Shown piece by piece: positions 7,617 through 16,774 of a DNA stretch of 64,000 bases. The position numbers were made by a program, and so were the translations under genes. The stretch spans positions 1 through 64,000 of the forward strand of contig JBNAVN010000004.1 in NCBI GenBank assembly GCA_049700315.1. Reading direction: 5' to 3'. The first letter of the stretch is position 1, and the number at the start of each line of letters is the position of its first letter. Under the pieces are notes generated by a model. That model worked only from the letters and a program-made list of their open reading frames with translations. It was not told the DNA's origin and made no database searches. Origin of the DNA: JAOAFX01 sp049700315. GTDB lineage: Bacteria > Hydrothermota > Tepidihabitantia > SM23-42 > JAOAFX01.

Positions 7617-8975
7617 TCATTTCGTGAATCTCAAGGTATTTAAGAGTAAATCTTTGTGTTCATTCAGTCTTCTGACTGTATAATCACCGATGAGTTGCAA
7701 TGCAGTCAAAGTCGGATATGCTTCTTTTTCGCGCACTTTTCGCAAGAGAAACATACTTAAAAATCTGAAAAAAGAAGTCCCAATGAATAGCATGTGAAAA
7801 TTGACAAATACCTGTCCCAAAAATTCAAATCTAAAATTGACTAACAACTGGGCAATCAAACCCCCCAAAATAGAAGAGAGGAAACCACAGAAACCTGTGA
7901 TTGTTGAGAATACTGCAAAGTAGGATTCTTTTAACTCCTTTTCTTCGGTCAGACTCAATAGAATATTAAAAAGGCTCAAGTTTATGCCACACCAGAACAG
8001 ACCACTGAAAAAGGCGTCTATCCATATAGGCAGAATAAAATCCGGTCGGGCAAATAGCCAGATAATAGGCAGAAATGTTATACCCACAAAATTTATCGCA
8101 AGTATCGGCTTTGATTTGACCTTATCAATCAATTTTCCCCAGAATAGTTGAAAAACCAGACTTGCAATGCCTGCAATAATGCCATATATGGCAATGGTTG
8201 AATATGCCATTTTCAAATTCTTTATCATATGGACAACCCAGAAAGGACCGGCAATTCCTGCAAAGAGATACCAGAATGATACAAATCTAATAAGGGCAAG
8301 AAAATTGCTGTCCCTGAGTGGTATTAAAAATACATCTTTGAAATGAATCGGTTTTTTTTCAAATCCAGGCTCAGGCTGGAATGATAGTGTAATACCGGCA
8401 AGCACTGCAAAAAATACTGCGACAGAAAATATAATGACAAATGCCTGATTTGGAACATAGATATCCAGCACCTTACCACCAGCATAATTTACAACCATAC
8501 CCACGCCACTGATGATTGTATTTCGGATACCAAAATACCTGCCCCGTTCTTCTTTTGGAACCAGATCGCTCATCCAGGAAAGCCAGAGATTGCCAGAAAA
8601 GTTCATAAGAAGGTTGAAAAAAAAGATTATGACAAAAAAGAAACTGATGCTGATGCGAATATTGAACACAAGACCAATGATGAAAAATAGGAAAAGACTT
8701 CTACCAACCAATGCGGTGAAGAGACCGGGTGCCTTTCGCTTACCTGTGAGGTTTGCTATGTATGCTGAAAAAAATCCTGCACCGGCAAGCAATGAAGGAA
8801 TTGAGACGAGCACACCCATCTGAAAGGGATTTGCATTCAAAAACAATGCAAATGCAGTGAGAAACATACCACCAGTTAAGGTGATATGGAACTGAGCAAA
8901 TATCCCTTCTATAACGGAGATACGTTTGCCCCTTTGTGCCATAAGAATTTGGGTTCTATGAATATCTCTTTCCAT
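7617..8975 (-). CDS. Major facilitator superfamily transporter
   Basis: A 452-residue membrane protein with about 12 hydrophobic segments. The motif WLSWMSDLVPKEERGRYFGIRN between segments 4 and 5 is typical of one MFS branch, in which the loop carries PxxxRGRxFG. The substrate cannot be told from sequence. It is 32 bp downstream of the CHASE2 cyclase on the same strand and has no promoter of the local type, so it is probably the last gene of the operon that starts with the DUF362 protein. No Shine-Dalgarno sequence is evident. Confidence 0.85.
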   Translation of the reverse strand: MERDIHRTQILMAQRGKRISVIEGIFAQFHITLTGGMFLTAFALFLNANPFQMGVLVSIPSLLAGAGFFSAYIANLTGKRKAPGLFTALVGRSLFLFFIIGLVFNIRISISFFFVIIFFFNLLMNFSGNLWLSWMSDLVPKEERGRYFGIRNTIISGVGMVVNYAGGKVLDIYVPNQAFVIIFSVAVFFAVLAGITLSFQPEPGFEKKPIHFKDVFLIPLRDSNFLALIRFVSFWYLFAGIAGPFWVVHMIKNLKMAYSTIAIYGIIAGIASLVFQLFWGKLIDKVKSKPILAINFVGITFLPIIWLFARPDFILPIWIDAFFSGLFWCGINLSLFNILLSLTEEKELKESYFAVFSTITGFCGFLSSILGGLIAQLLVNFRFEFLGQVFVNFHMLFIGTSFFRFLSMFLLRKVREKEAYPTLTALQLIGDYTVRRLNEHKDLLLNTLRFTK

Positions 8976-9007
8976 TAATTCTACTTACTACATACTGCTT
9001 ATCATTT

Positions 9008-10672
9008 TTACAGTAATCCATAAATGCTCACTTCTTCTTCTTTCCCCTTCACCTTCACTTTTCCCAGTTCGTGGAAGTGGAGTTCAATTGTGGGATGTGT
9101 GGAAAGCATTTTGTAGGTTTCCTCACCGACCACGATATTGACCTTGAATTCTTTTGTCTGACCTTCAAGACGGGACGCAAGATTGACTGCATCGCCGATG
9201 ACTGTATACTCCATTCTCATTGGTGACCCAAAATTTCCACTCACAACCTCACCCGAATTTATGCCTACGCCAATCTCAAAGCCGAGTTCGCGCGCACGCT
9301 TTACCATCTCACGGGCGCATAAACAGGCATTCAACGCTGAATTTTTTAACTTTACCGGATGGCCAAACACTGCCATAACACAATCGCCAATAAACTTGTC
9401 AACCCTGCCCTGATACTTGAACACAATCATTACCATCTCAGTCAAAAACTTGTTCAACGCTTGTGCGACATTCTCCGGAGATGATTTTTCTGTATAAGGT
9501 GTAAAGTTTCTGATGTCAGCAAAGATAATTGTGCAATGAACTTTTTCACCACCAAGTTTTAGTGGCTCTTTTATCGCCTTTTCCACCAGTTCCTTTGAAT
9601 AATAGCGTGAAAAAACTGATTTAATGCGCCGCTTCTCTCTTTCCTCAAACTGATAACGATAAATAAGTGCGGAAATGATTGTAAGAATAAAGGAATAATA
9701 AATTCGGATAAAGCCAAACTCAATATGTTGATAAAATAATACGAGAGACATGATAAAAATAATCAGAAAACACAGCACATAGATAACAATGTATTTCTTC
9801 GTGGAGGTGCAACTTGTGAATAAGGCAATAAGAAATGAAAATATCCAGGTTATTATCAGAGTATAAGTATATGGTAACTCAGTGACCTTCAATTTATCAA
9901 TGAAATTCTTAACCAGATTTGCCTGAATCAGTATGCCGGGGAAATGCCTTTTAAATGGCACCGCATGATAATCAAACAATCCAGAGGCAGTGCCACCAAT
10001 GAGCACAATCTTTTCATCAAAATATTCCCGGGGAATCCGCTGCAGATATACATCACTGAAGCAAATCCTGCGGAAGGAACCTTCATCAAGATAATAAAGG
10101 AGAAATCTATTTTCTATAAAATCAAGATTTAGAAAACGACAGATCTGATATGCAAATGTCGGCTTCTGATTGAGTGTAGTATAGCCCTTACGCACAACCC
10201 CATCTTCGTCGGCAATGATTTCGCCAACACCAGTAGCACAAAGATTACTGAAAACAGGTTCCCGGTCTATGGATGAAACAAGCACAACATTTTTGTTGTC
10301 CGAAATTACTGCGGCAAAACCTGAGTCAAAATTTGGTTTATTATAGTATTTCCGGGCATACAGAGGCAGGGTATCAGGTTCAGCAAAAAATATATCAATG
10401 CCAATTACTCTCGCATTTTTCAGATAATCAACGACTTCAGTAAAATACTGCCTGGGCCAGTTCTGATAACGACCCAATTTCTCAAGGCTTGTCTCATCAA
10501 TATCAACTACCACAATATTTTCAACGGGTTTTTGCACAACAGAAAACCGGTATTTCAAATCATAGACTTTGTTCTCAAATGGCTGGAAAAAAGGTTTGTA
10601 GATACACAGAATGTTGATAACAACAATGACCACCAGAGATATTAATAGACTTGTCAGAAACCGATTTTTCAC
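9008..10672 (-). CDS. CHASE2-domain adenylate/guanylate cyclase
   Basis: Membrane-bound class III nucleotide cyclase of 554 residues. One N-terminal membrane helix is followed by an extracytoplasmic CHASE2 sensor (VVVDIDETSLEKLGRYQNWP), three membrane segments near 262-335, and a catalytic domain from about 375. The catalytic set is complete: FADIRNF (first metal Asp), DKFIGD (base-binding Lys and second metal Asp) and VIGDAVNLASRL (Asp, Asn, Arg). It should therefore work as a homodimer, in contrast to the two half-cyclases at 27-31 kb. The start overlaps the stop of the GAF/HD-GYP gene by four bases, so the sensors are co-expressed. Whether ATP or GTP is used is not certain. Confidence 0.9.
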   Translation of the reverse strand: MKNRFLTSLLISLVVIVVINILCIYKPFFQPFENKVYDLKYRFSVVQKPVENIVVVDIDETSLEKLGRYQNWPRQYFTEVVDYLKNARVIGIDIFFAEPDTLPLYARKYYNKPNFDSGFAAVISDNKNVVLVSSIDREPVFSNLCATGVGEIIADEDGVVRKGYTTLNQKPTFAYQICRFLNLDFIENRFLLYYLDEGSFRRICFSDVYLQRIPREYFDEKIVLIGGTASGLFDYHAVPFKRHFPGILIQANLVKNFIDKLKVTELPYTYTLIITWIFSFLIALFTSCTSTKKYIVIYVLCFLIIFIMSLVLFYQHIEFGFIRIYYSFILTIISALIYRYQFEEREKRRIKSVFSRYYSKELVEKAIKEPLKLGGEKVHCTIIFADIRNFTPYTEKSSPENVAQALNKFLTEMVMIVFKYQGRVDKFIGDCVMAVFGHPVKLKNSALNACLCAREMVKRARELGFEIGVGINSGEVVSGNFGSPMRMEYTVIGDAVNLASRLEGQTKEFKVNIVVGEETYKMLSTHPTIELHFHELGKVKVKGKEEEVSIYGLL

Positions 10673-11769
10673 TTGAATTGTTCTTCTGCCAGTTTCAAAA
10701 ATACATCCGCAACTGCCGGGTCAAACTGGGTTCCGCGATTGTCTTTTATTTCTTGCAGGGCGACACTCGTTTCCCTTCTTGGACGATATGGACGGTCCGA
10801 GGTCATTGCATCAAAAGAATCCGCAATGGCAATTATTCTCGCACCAAGCGGTATCTGGTCACCTTTCAAACCCATTGGATAGCCCCTGCCATCATATTTT
10901 TCATGGTGGTGCAATATATCAGGCACAAGTTTTTTCAGTTTTCTTATTGGTTCAACAATCGCTGCACCTAATTCAGGGTGGCGCTTCATATAAGCATATT
11001 CTTCATCGGTAAGAAGTCCGGGTTTGGAAAGAATTTTGTCGGGAATACCAATCTTTCCTACATCATGCAAAACCGCAGATAACTCAAGGTCTTTAAGAAC
11101 TTCTTTGTCCAGTTCCATACCTTCACCAATCAACAGGGCATATTCCACAACTCGTGCTGAATGACCTTTGGTATATGGGTCTTTCGCATCAATCGCCTCC
11201 ACAATCGCCCTGATTGAAGACAAGAACAGGTCATCAAGTTCCCTGTACAATGATGCATTTTCAATGGCAATGGCAATCTGATTTGCCAGGGCAGAATACA
11301 TTTCTAAGTCAGCCTGATTGAACTTCTTGTTTCCCCTCTTGTTTAAAACCTCGGCAACACCAATAATCTTTCCCTTTACAAAGAGTGGAACGGCAATAAT
11401 TGAACGGGTGACAAATTTTGTCTTTTTATCAACACCCTTGAACCAGCGCGGGTCCTTTGTAACATCAGCAACAAGCAAAGGCTTTTTATGCTGAGCCACC
11501 CAACCGACAATACCCTTACCCATCGGTATCCGTATCTCCTTGACTTCTTTTCCTTTTTCACCGCGTGCCGTCATAAAATAAAGTTCGTTTTTTTCCTCAT
11601 CAATACGGAAAACACTTGACGCCTCAGCATCCATCAATTCTTCAGCCTTCTGCAAGATGATGTTTAACAATGTATCAATATCAAGGGTTGAAGAAAAGAC
11701 AAGAGAGGTATCAATAAGGGTCTCAAGATTTTTTATTTTTCTTCTTAACTCATATAATTTTGATTTCAT
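10669..11769 (-). CDS. GAF domain - HD-GYP phosphodiesterase
   Basis: Cytoplasmic signalling protein of 366 residues. A short coiled coil leads into a GAF sensor domain (IGVAEVLNKRG), then an HD-GYP domain with HDVGKIGIPDKIL and HHEKYDGRGYP. HD-GYP enzymes usually hydrolyse cyclic di-GMP. The start at 11769 follows a strong Shine-Dalgarno (GAGGAG) and overlaps the end of the DUF362 gene by 20 bp; the frame is open further upstream, but that part only repeats the DUF362 region in another frame. It overlaps the cyclase gene by ATGA, suggesting that one transcript links cyclic di-GMP and cyclic mononucleotide signalling. Confidence 0.9.
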   Translation of the reverse strand: MKSKLYELRRKIKNLETLIDTSLVFSSTLDIDTLLNIILQKAEELMDAEASSVFRIDEEKNELYFMTARGEKGKEVKEIRIPMGKGIVGWVAQHKKPLLVADVTKDPRWFKGVDKKTKFVTRSIIAVPLFVKGKIIGVAEVLNKRGNKKFNQADLEMYSALANQIAIAIENASLYRELDDLFLSSIRAIVEAIDAKDPYTKGHSARVVEYALLIGEGMELDKEVLKDLELSAVLHDVGKIGIPDKILSKPGLLTDEEYAYMKRHPELGAAIVEPIRKLKKLVPDILHHHEKYDGRGYPMGLKGDQIPLGARIIAIADSFDAMTSDRPYRPRRETSVALQEIKDNRGTQFDPAVADVFLKLAEEQFK

Positions 11770-12760
11770 AACTCCTCTCCCCTGCTTTGAATTTTTCACC
11801 ATAGAAAAGTTGTATCTGGGAATCAATGTCAGGTCTGACTTTATCAATATGTTCTTTTGCCATATCGTAGGACGCCTGGTCAACTGCCACTGGATCAAAA
11901 CCAGCAAGAATTCCAATATCCGGGCATATTGCCGGTTCTGCATTGTGCAGACAATCGCAATCAGGTGTGATATTAGTAAGAAAATTCAGATAGAAAACCT
12001 TTTTGTTTCTAATGAGACTCGCAGAGTACTCGGCAATGCCTTTTTGCACTTCATCGGAAACTGCACTCCAGGAAAATTTTATTGCCCGCTGAGGACAGAT
12101 AGACATACAACCTGCACATCCTGTGCATTTATTGTGGTTGATCTGCACATATTTTTTTTCCTTTTCAATTGCACTGTATGCACAATAATCATAGCACTTC
12201 AGACAGAAATTACATTTTTCTTTGTCAACAAATGGACGGGAATGGGAATGCAGGTGGAGTTTACCACCTTTTGATGCACAACCCATCCCCAGATTCTTCA
12301 GTGCCGCACCAAACCCCGTGAGCAAATGCCCTTTGAAATGGCTGATGCAAAAAATGGTATCAATTCTTCTAAAAACACCTGCAATCTTGGCACCATTGAG
12401 CTCAATATATTCATCACCATAAATGCCATCGCCAATCACAATCGGAGCAAAGTCAAAACCATGTTCTTTTGCCAGTTCTATATGAGTATCACCCTTAAAT
12501 CTTCTACCGGAATATAGGGTTGTAGTATCAGTCAAAAATGGTCGGGCATTTGATTTTTTGATTGCGTCAACAACCTTCCGCACATATAGAGGACTTACAT
12601 AATTTATGTTTCCGTCTTCTCCAAAATGGGTTTTTACCGCGACAATAGCATTATTGTCAATAATCTTCAGACCACCTGAAACCTCAATGAGTTTTTCAAG
12701 CATTTTGAGAAAACTTTCTTTTTGTTTTTTTCTCAGGTCTAAGAAATATATGGATTGCAT
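11750..12760 (-). CDS. DUF362 domain protein with two [4Fe-4S] clusters
   Basis: A 336-residue iron-sulfur protein. The N-terminal two-thirds is DUF362 (VAVKTHFGEDGNINYV, FKGHLLTGFGAALKNLGMG). A ferredoxin-like insert carries two cysteine quartets, CNFCLKCYDYC and CTGCAGCMSICP, enough for two [4Fe-4S] clusters. Family members are presumed electron carriers or oxidoreductases; the exact reaction is unknown. The start at 12760 is the sixth base after the -10, so the message is leaderless; an ATG at 12793 lies inside the promoter and is rejected. It heads the operon to GAF/HD-GYP, cyclase and MFS. Confidence 0.85.
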   Translation of the reverse strand: MQSIYFLDLRKKQKESFLKMLEKLIEVSGGLKIIDNNAIVAVKTHFGEDGNINYVSPLYVRKVVDAIKKSNARPFLTDTTTLYSGRRFKGDTHIELAKEHGFDFAPIVIGDGIYGDEYIELNGAKIAGVFRRIDTIFCISHFKGHLLTGFGAALKNLGMGCASKGGKLHLHSHSRPFVDKEKCNFCLKCYDYCAYSAIEKEKKYVQINHNKCTGCAGCMSICPQRAIKFSWSAVSDEVQKGIAEYSASLIRNKKVFYLNFLTNITPDCDCLHNAEPAICPDIGILAGFDPVAVDQASYDMAKEHIDKVRPDIDSQIQLFYGEKFKAGERSYEIKII

Positions 12761-12765
12761 AAGTG

Positions 12766-12793
12766 ATAATATACAATTTAGAAAAAAATGCAA
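12766..12793 (-). promoter_or_regulatory. Promoter of the DUF362 operon
   Basis: TTGCAT, 16 bp, TATTAT on the minus strand; ATG begins at the sixth base after the -10. Confidence 0.65.
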
Positions 12794-12813
12794 GGGGAAA
12801 AGTCAGCGGTATA

Positions 12814-13057
12814 GTCGGATGGGCTTATGGTCTGATGGTCTTATGGTCGGATGGTCTTATGGTCTGATGGTCTTATGGTCGGATGGTCTTATGGTCGGAT
12901 GGGCTTATGGTCGGATGGTCTTATGGTCNNNNNNNNNNNNNNNNNNNNNNNNNNNNNNNNNNNNNNNNNNNNNNNNNNNNNNNNNNNNNNNNNNNNNNNN
13001 NNNNNNNNNNNNNNNNNNNNNNNNNNNNGATGGTCTTATAGTCCGATGGTCGGATGG
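12814..13057. repeat. 8-bp-based tandem repeat array interrupted by an assembly gap
   Basis: The array consists of variants of ATGGTC preceded by GG, TT or CT (for example GGATGGTC TTATGGTC), making 16-bp pairs. It lies between the 3' end of the PorV-like gene and the promoter of the DUF362 operon. The gap at 12929-13028 hides its true length. Translations across it are artefacts. Confidence 0.9.
12929..13028. other. Assembly gap (100 N)
   Basis: Exactly 100 N with the same repeat on both sides. Confidence 0.95.
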
Positions 13058-13108
13058 GAAAAAACACTATTCTTTCCCATTCACTTTCTTTATTAAGTTA
13101 TTTTCTCC

Positions 13109-14002
13109 TCAGATACTTTTCCAATTCAACGAAATTCGGTGCGAAATACCTAATTTACCATACGGTGCTACACCATAGTCTATTCCCAATCCCTTCAGTA
13201 GAACACCAAATCCTGCACGTAATCCTGAAATGCCACCACAATCAGAGCCATTCCTGTATCCAACCCGTAATGCCATTACCTGACCAATCCAGTATTCAGC
13301 GCCCAATGCAATCCCCAATTTATCAGCATTTGAAAAAACAAAATCCTGAGCAATATTCAGGTCTTTAAAACTATATTTCCACCCAAACCTTGCGATTATG
13401 GGAAGAGAAAAACTCTCCTCATCTAATTTTACAGAGGCACCGAGATTTGAACATGACAGACCAATATTCAATCCTTTGAGCGGTGTTTCATACACCATTC
13501 CAATGTCAACGCCAAACGAACTCGTAGAAAGACTTTCATTTTTTTCTGCTATATACTTGAAACCAAACCCAAGAGAAAAGTCTTTAAATCCTTTTGCATA
13601 ACCAACATTGACTGCCCAATTGGTTGCGCTGAAGTAATAGCCCGGTATTGTATCACCGCGAATAGTAACACCCTGGATTGAGCCTGAACCCCAGTAATTG
13701 AATCCAATACCGAATACTCCAATTTTTTGCACACTGAATGCACCAGCAAGATATTCGTGATTCATTCCGAGAAGCCAGGCATTATGCATAAACAGTAAAT
13801 TGAGTTTTTGCGTATACTTCATACCCGCAGGATTGTAGTATAACGCAGAAGCATTATCAATATAAGAAACGGCTGCTTCGCCCATTCCAACAACTCGGGC
13901 GTCAACCGGAATCCTCAGGAATGCTGCACCTGCATCACCGGGACCACCGTATAGCAAAACGGCAATACCTAATATGGTAAATAATGTCAGAGTTTTAGTC
14001 AT
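13109..14002 (-). CDS. PorV/PorQ family outer-membrane protein
   Basis: A 297-residue barrel protein with a signal peptide (TILGIAVLLYGGPGDAGAAF) and the family hallmark RIPVDARVVGMGEAAVSY followed by ASALYYNPAGM. PorV-type proteins shuttle type IX secretion cargo from the translocon to the surface attachment machinery. That fits the sorted proteins encoded at 14.1, 19.3 and 31.7 kb. The start is preceded by GGAGG. It lies about 110 bp downstream of the BNR-type protein on the same strand and may share its transcript; a weak TTGACC with TTATTT at 17 bp is also visible upstream. Confidence 0.85.
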   Translation of the reverse strand: MTKTLTLFTILGIAVLLYGGPGDAGAAFLRIPVDARVVGMGEAAVSYIDNASALYYNPAGMKYTQKLNLLFMHNAWLLGMNHEYLAGAFSVQKIGVFGIGFNYWGSGSIQGVTIRGDTIPGYYFSATNWAVNVGYAKGFKDFSLGFGFKYIAEKNESLSTSSFGVDIGMVYETPLKGLNIGLSCSNLGASVKLDEESFSLPIIARFGWKYSFKDLNIAQDFVFSNADKLGIALGAEYWIGQVMALRVGYRNGSDCGGISGLRAGFGVLLKGLGIDYGVAPYGKLGISHRISLNWKSI

Positions 14003-14114
14003 TTTGAACCTCCAACAGACAAAAATAACTGGTAATTGGTTAAATGGTCAAATATTTTCATAATAAAATTCCGCTTCTGATTTAACCAATCACCATTTAA
14101 CAATTTAACTATAT

Positions 14115-16127
14115 TCATCTTATCACCGACAATTTTCCTTTTTTAGATTCACCTGTAGTCGTAGTCACAAGATAGATATATATTCCACTTGCCACATCTC
14201 CATTCCATTCAATATGACCATCGCCATCTTCGGTTCCTGTCCAGATTAACGCACCAACAAGATCATAGACCCTTACAACTGCACCAGCAGGTAATCCTTG
14301 AAAATGAATTGCATCGTGTTCAGGATTTCTATGAGGCTTGAATGGTATTGGTCCCACCTTGAGCGAATCAAGACTGCCTCTTGGTTCAGGCCCCCGAAAT
14401 TTGAAATAGAAGGTTTCTGAGGTCGGACCACCAAGTGAATCAACTCCTGATATCGTCACTGTCCCTGTATATGCACCAGGAGTTGTCCCCTCAGGAATCA
14501 CGATCGCCAGAGTGCATACAGCAGTCTGACCAACTTCTAACATAGATGGCAAGCCAAGCACATAAGAACTATCCCAGGTACTTGAAAATTCCAAAGAGTC
14601 AACGCGAGAAAGACTTGGACCATCAATTGAATCAGGATTATAGGCATCACTGGTATTCGCCAGAGTGAATGTACCTTTTGCATACGGGGAATAAACCGGT
14701 CCTGCTGGCTGAGTGTGTAAATCAACTGTATCATTTACTACATCAAGTGAATCGTTATCCACGTCAATATCTGCGAGCATCTCAAGAACCCATCCCCGAA
14801 CTGAATAGATATTACCACCGGTTAAGTCCTCAGAAAAATCCTGCCACACTATAAAAAAATTAGTTACGCTGTCAATCATTGTGACAAATAAGGATGGTGA
14901 ATAGAATGCATTTCCAAAATTTGCACCTGAGGTTCCTGTATAGGTGTTATAGAGTGCTTGGCTATTGGAAAACCTGCCAATGGAGTCAAGATATGCAGAC
15001 ATATGGATTCCATATTTGTTATCCTTTTCCGGGTCATCATGCCAGGCAGCAACCATTATACCCTGCGGATCCATCCTTATCACTGGTCGGAAATTGTCGT
15101 AGGTGACTGTAGTATCCTGTCCCCACCAATTCACACGCTGATCAGGCTCAAATACCAGACTATCTCTATGCATTCTACTGAACCAGATATCTGGATTTGC
15201 ATTACCGCCTGCACGCCGGGAATCTTCCCAGGAGATCAGGATATTATTGTTTAAAGGATTGAAAGTAATGGAAGGATTTCCCCGATAGACTTCAGTGATA
15301 TCATCATTAACAATAATGTCGTTTGCAAGAAATGTATTTCCCCGATCAGAAGACCGATTATAACCAATCCAGGGATGAGGGTCCTGGTTTGAACCACCAG
15401 TTCCTCTTGCCCATGCGCAGTGAACAACACCACTATCATCCACAATGATATATGGATGCCGATTCACATTCGTTAAATTTTTGTCTACAATTCCTAAATC
15501 CGCAAATGAACTCCCTGCATCAATTGAGCGGGCAAGTTTTATCTGAATCAGACCGCTGGCATTGTCTGCCCAAACAAGATAAATGAATGTAGTATCAGAG
15601 TTACTTTTACCATCAATAGTAATCTTGGGTTGGGGACCAAAATTAATACCCGAAGTAAAACTATTAACAACAAGAATACCCGGTACAGTATCAGGCACTG
15701 TCCAGATTTTTCCACCATCAGTGGATTTTGTAAAATACACTTTCCAGCTATTATTTTGCCAGGATTGCCATACTACAAAAAGATTTGTTGAATCCACTGC
15801 AAGCCAGGGATACTGGTCGTTTATGCCCGGACTCTGACTCAAATTTACATTTGGTCTTGTCCAGGATTTTGCAGTATCAGTTGATATAGCAAAGAATATT
15901 TCATAGTTACCGTCGTTATCACGGTCGTCTTCCCAGACTGTATATAAAGTCAGGGTCTTTTCATCAAGAATTGTTTGAGGATGATAAGCAGGATGTCCAA
16001 CTACAACAGAATCTGCATCATCAACCCTTACCCAGGGTCCAAAGACAATTATGCCATGCCAGGGTAAAGAATCATTGGTCTGAGCAAATAAAAACACCCA
16101 CCAACCCAATACCATAAATCTAATCAT
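14115..16127 (-). CDS. Exported BNR/sialidase-fold repeat protein with C-terminal sorting domain
   Basis: A 670-residue secreted protein. A signal peptide (MVLGWWVFLFAQT) is followed by repeated beta-propeller-like blades with Asp-box-like SxDxGxxW motifs (STDTAKSWT, STDGGKIWT, SSDRGNTF). An Ig-like part comes next, then a C-terminal FlgD/type IX-like sorting domain (VRVYDLVGALIWTG ... SGIYIYLV). No catalytic sialidase residues are evident, so binding or structure is as likely as enzymatic activity. The ATG follows AAGGAGG. Its promoter has been pushed 643 bp upstream by the inserted element. Confidence 0.8.
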   Translation of the reverse strand: MIRFMVLGWWVFLFAQTNDSLPWHGIIVFGPWVRVDDADSVVVGHPAYHPQTILDEKTLTLYTVWEDDRDNDGNYEIFFAISTDTAKSWTRPNVNLSQSPGINDQYPWLAVDSTNLFVVWQSWQNNSWKVYFTKSTDGGKIWTVPDTVPGILVVNSFTSGINFGPQPKITIDGKSNSDTTFIYLVWADNASGLIQIKLARSIDAGSSFADLGIVDKNLTNVNRHPYIIVDDSGVVHCAWARGTGGSNQDPHPWIGYNRSSDRGNTFLANDIIVNDDITEVYRGNPSITFNPLNNNILISWEDSRRAGGNANPDIWFSRMHRDSLVFEPDQRVNWWGQDTTVTYDNFRPVIRMDPQGIMVAAWHDDPEKDNKYGIHMSAYLDSIGRFSNSQALYNTYTGTSGANFGNAFYSPSLFVTMIDSVTNFFIVWQDFSEDLTGGNIYSVRGWVLEMLADIDVDNDSLDVVNDTVDLHTQPAGPVYSPYAKGTFTLANTSDAYNPDSIDGPSLSRVDSLEFSSTWDSSYVLGLPSMLEVGQTAVCTLAIVIPEGTTPGAYTGTVTISGVDSLGGPTSETFYFKFRGPEPRGSLDSLKVGPIPFKPHRNPEHDAIHFQGLPAGAVVRVYDLVGALIWTGTEDGDGHIEWNGDVASGIYIYLVTTTTGESKKGKLSVIR

Positions 16128-16204
16128 ATTTCCTCCTTATCAATTGATGTGGGTGTTCGGAAATTCCGAAACACCGCATTTTCAAGCATTCGTAAGACTT
16201 CCAT
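16124..16204 (-). CDS. Possible 26-codon ORF spanning the element end into the BNR gene start
   Basis: A strong Shine-Dalgarno (GGAGGT, 16212-16217) precedes an ATG near the element's end. The frame reads out through the terminal repeat and stops with TGA overlapping the BNR gene's ATG (ATGA). It would couple translation of the element to the host gene. It may be fortuitous. Confidence 0.25.
   Translation of the reverse strand: MEVLRMLENAVFRNFRTPTSIDKEEI
16149..16165 (+). repeat. Left terminal inverted repeat
   Basis: GTGGGTGTTCGGAAATT, the exact reverse complement of 16775-16791. It runs into a short near-palindrome (CCGAAACACC) that could fold with it. Confidence 0.85.
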
Positions 16205-16583
16205 TTTTTTTACCTCCACATATACTCTCCCCGCCGTTGACGGGCGCAAATAATCCACATATACTTTCCCCGCCCTTGACGGGCGGGGATAAAGGGGCGG
16301 GTGACAATCCCTTTTTTATTATCTCTAAAACACCAGTTATATTTCTTAAGACCTCATTATTCCAAAATCTGATTACCTTATAACCTTGTTGATTAAACCA
16401 CCCATCCCTAATCTCATCATGTCTATTCTCAAAATGCTCACCACCATCAATTTCAATAACTATTTTCTTCTCAAAACAGACAAAATCAACAATATAATCC
16501 CCGATCAACTGCTGACGCCTAAATTTTACCCCCAGTTGTTTATCCTTCAACCTATACCATAACTTTTTCTCAGCGTCAGTCAT
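16182..16583 (-). CDS. DUF559 endonuclease (PD-(D/E)XK, Vsr-like), frameshifted upstream
   Basis: The core is a complete DUF559 domain: TDAEKKLWYRLKDKQL, KFRRQQLIGDYIVDFVCFE and IVIEIDGGEH, where the Asp of GDYIVDF and the ExD of VIEIDG are the expected metal ligands. The C-terminal ~40 residues are repeat-encoded (PPVKGGESICG appears in two versions) because no stop precedes the element end. DNA upstream encodes the usual N-terminus in two frames: GTG at 16641 reads MKNKINAEK and meets TAA at 16612-16614, then one base later the frame continues KILIKRLRRN into this ORF. So the gene either restarts at 16583, shifts +1 at the stop, or is decaying. It can be read from the displaced BNR promoter. 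Confidence 0.75.
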   Translation of the reverse strand: MTDAEKKLWYRLKDKQLGVKFRRQQLIGDYIVDFVCFEKKIVIEIDGGEHFENRHDEIRDGWFNQQGYKVIRFWNNEVLRNITGVLEIIKKGLSPAPLSPPVKGGESICGLFAPVNGGESICGGKKNGSLTNA

Positions 16584-16774
16584 GTTCCTTCTTAACCGCT
16601 TTATTAGTATTTTATTTCTCGGCGTTAATCTTATTTTTCACCCCAACCTTTATCCTCCCCCATCATAAGGGGGAGGTAAATTAACATATAACCATTTTTG
16701 GTTGCCATTGTCTAAATTGTTGTCCAACACTCCCATAAAAATCTCCACGAAGAAGATAATCATAAAAATTACCT

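Noticed and set aside
10676..11012. Several plus-strand frames over the HD-GYP gene
   Set aside because: They are shadows of the real gene; no independent start signals.
11657..12274. 205-codon plus-strand frame
   Set aside because: It is antisense to the DUF362 protein, whose cysteine motifs and promoter are clear.
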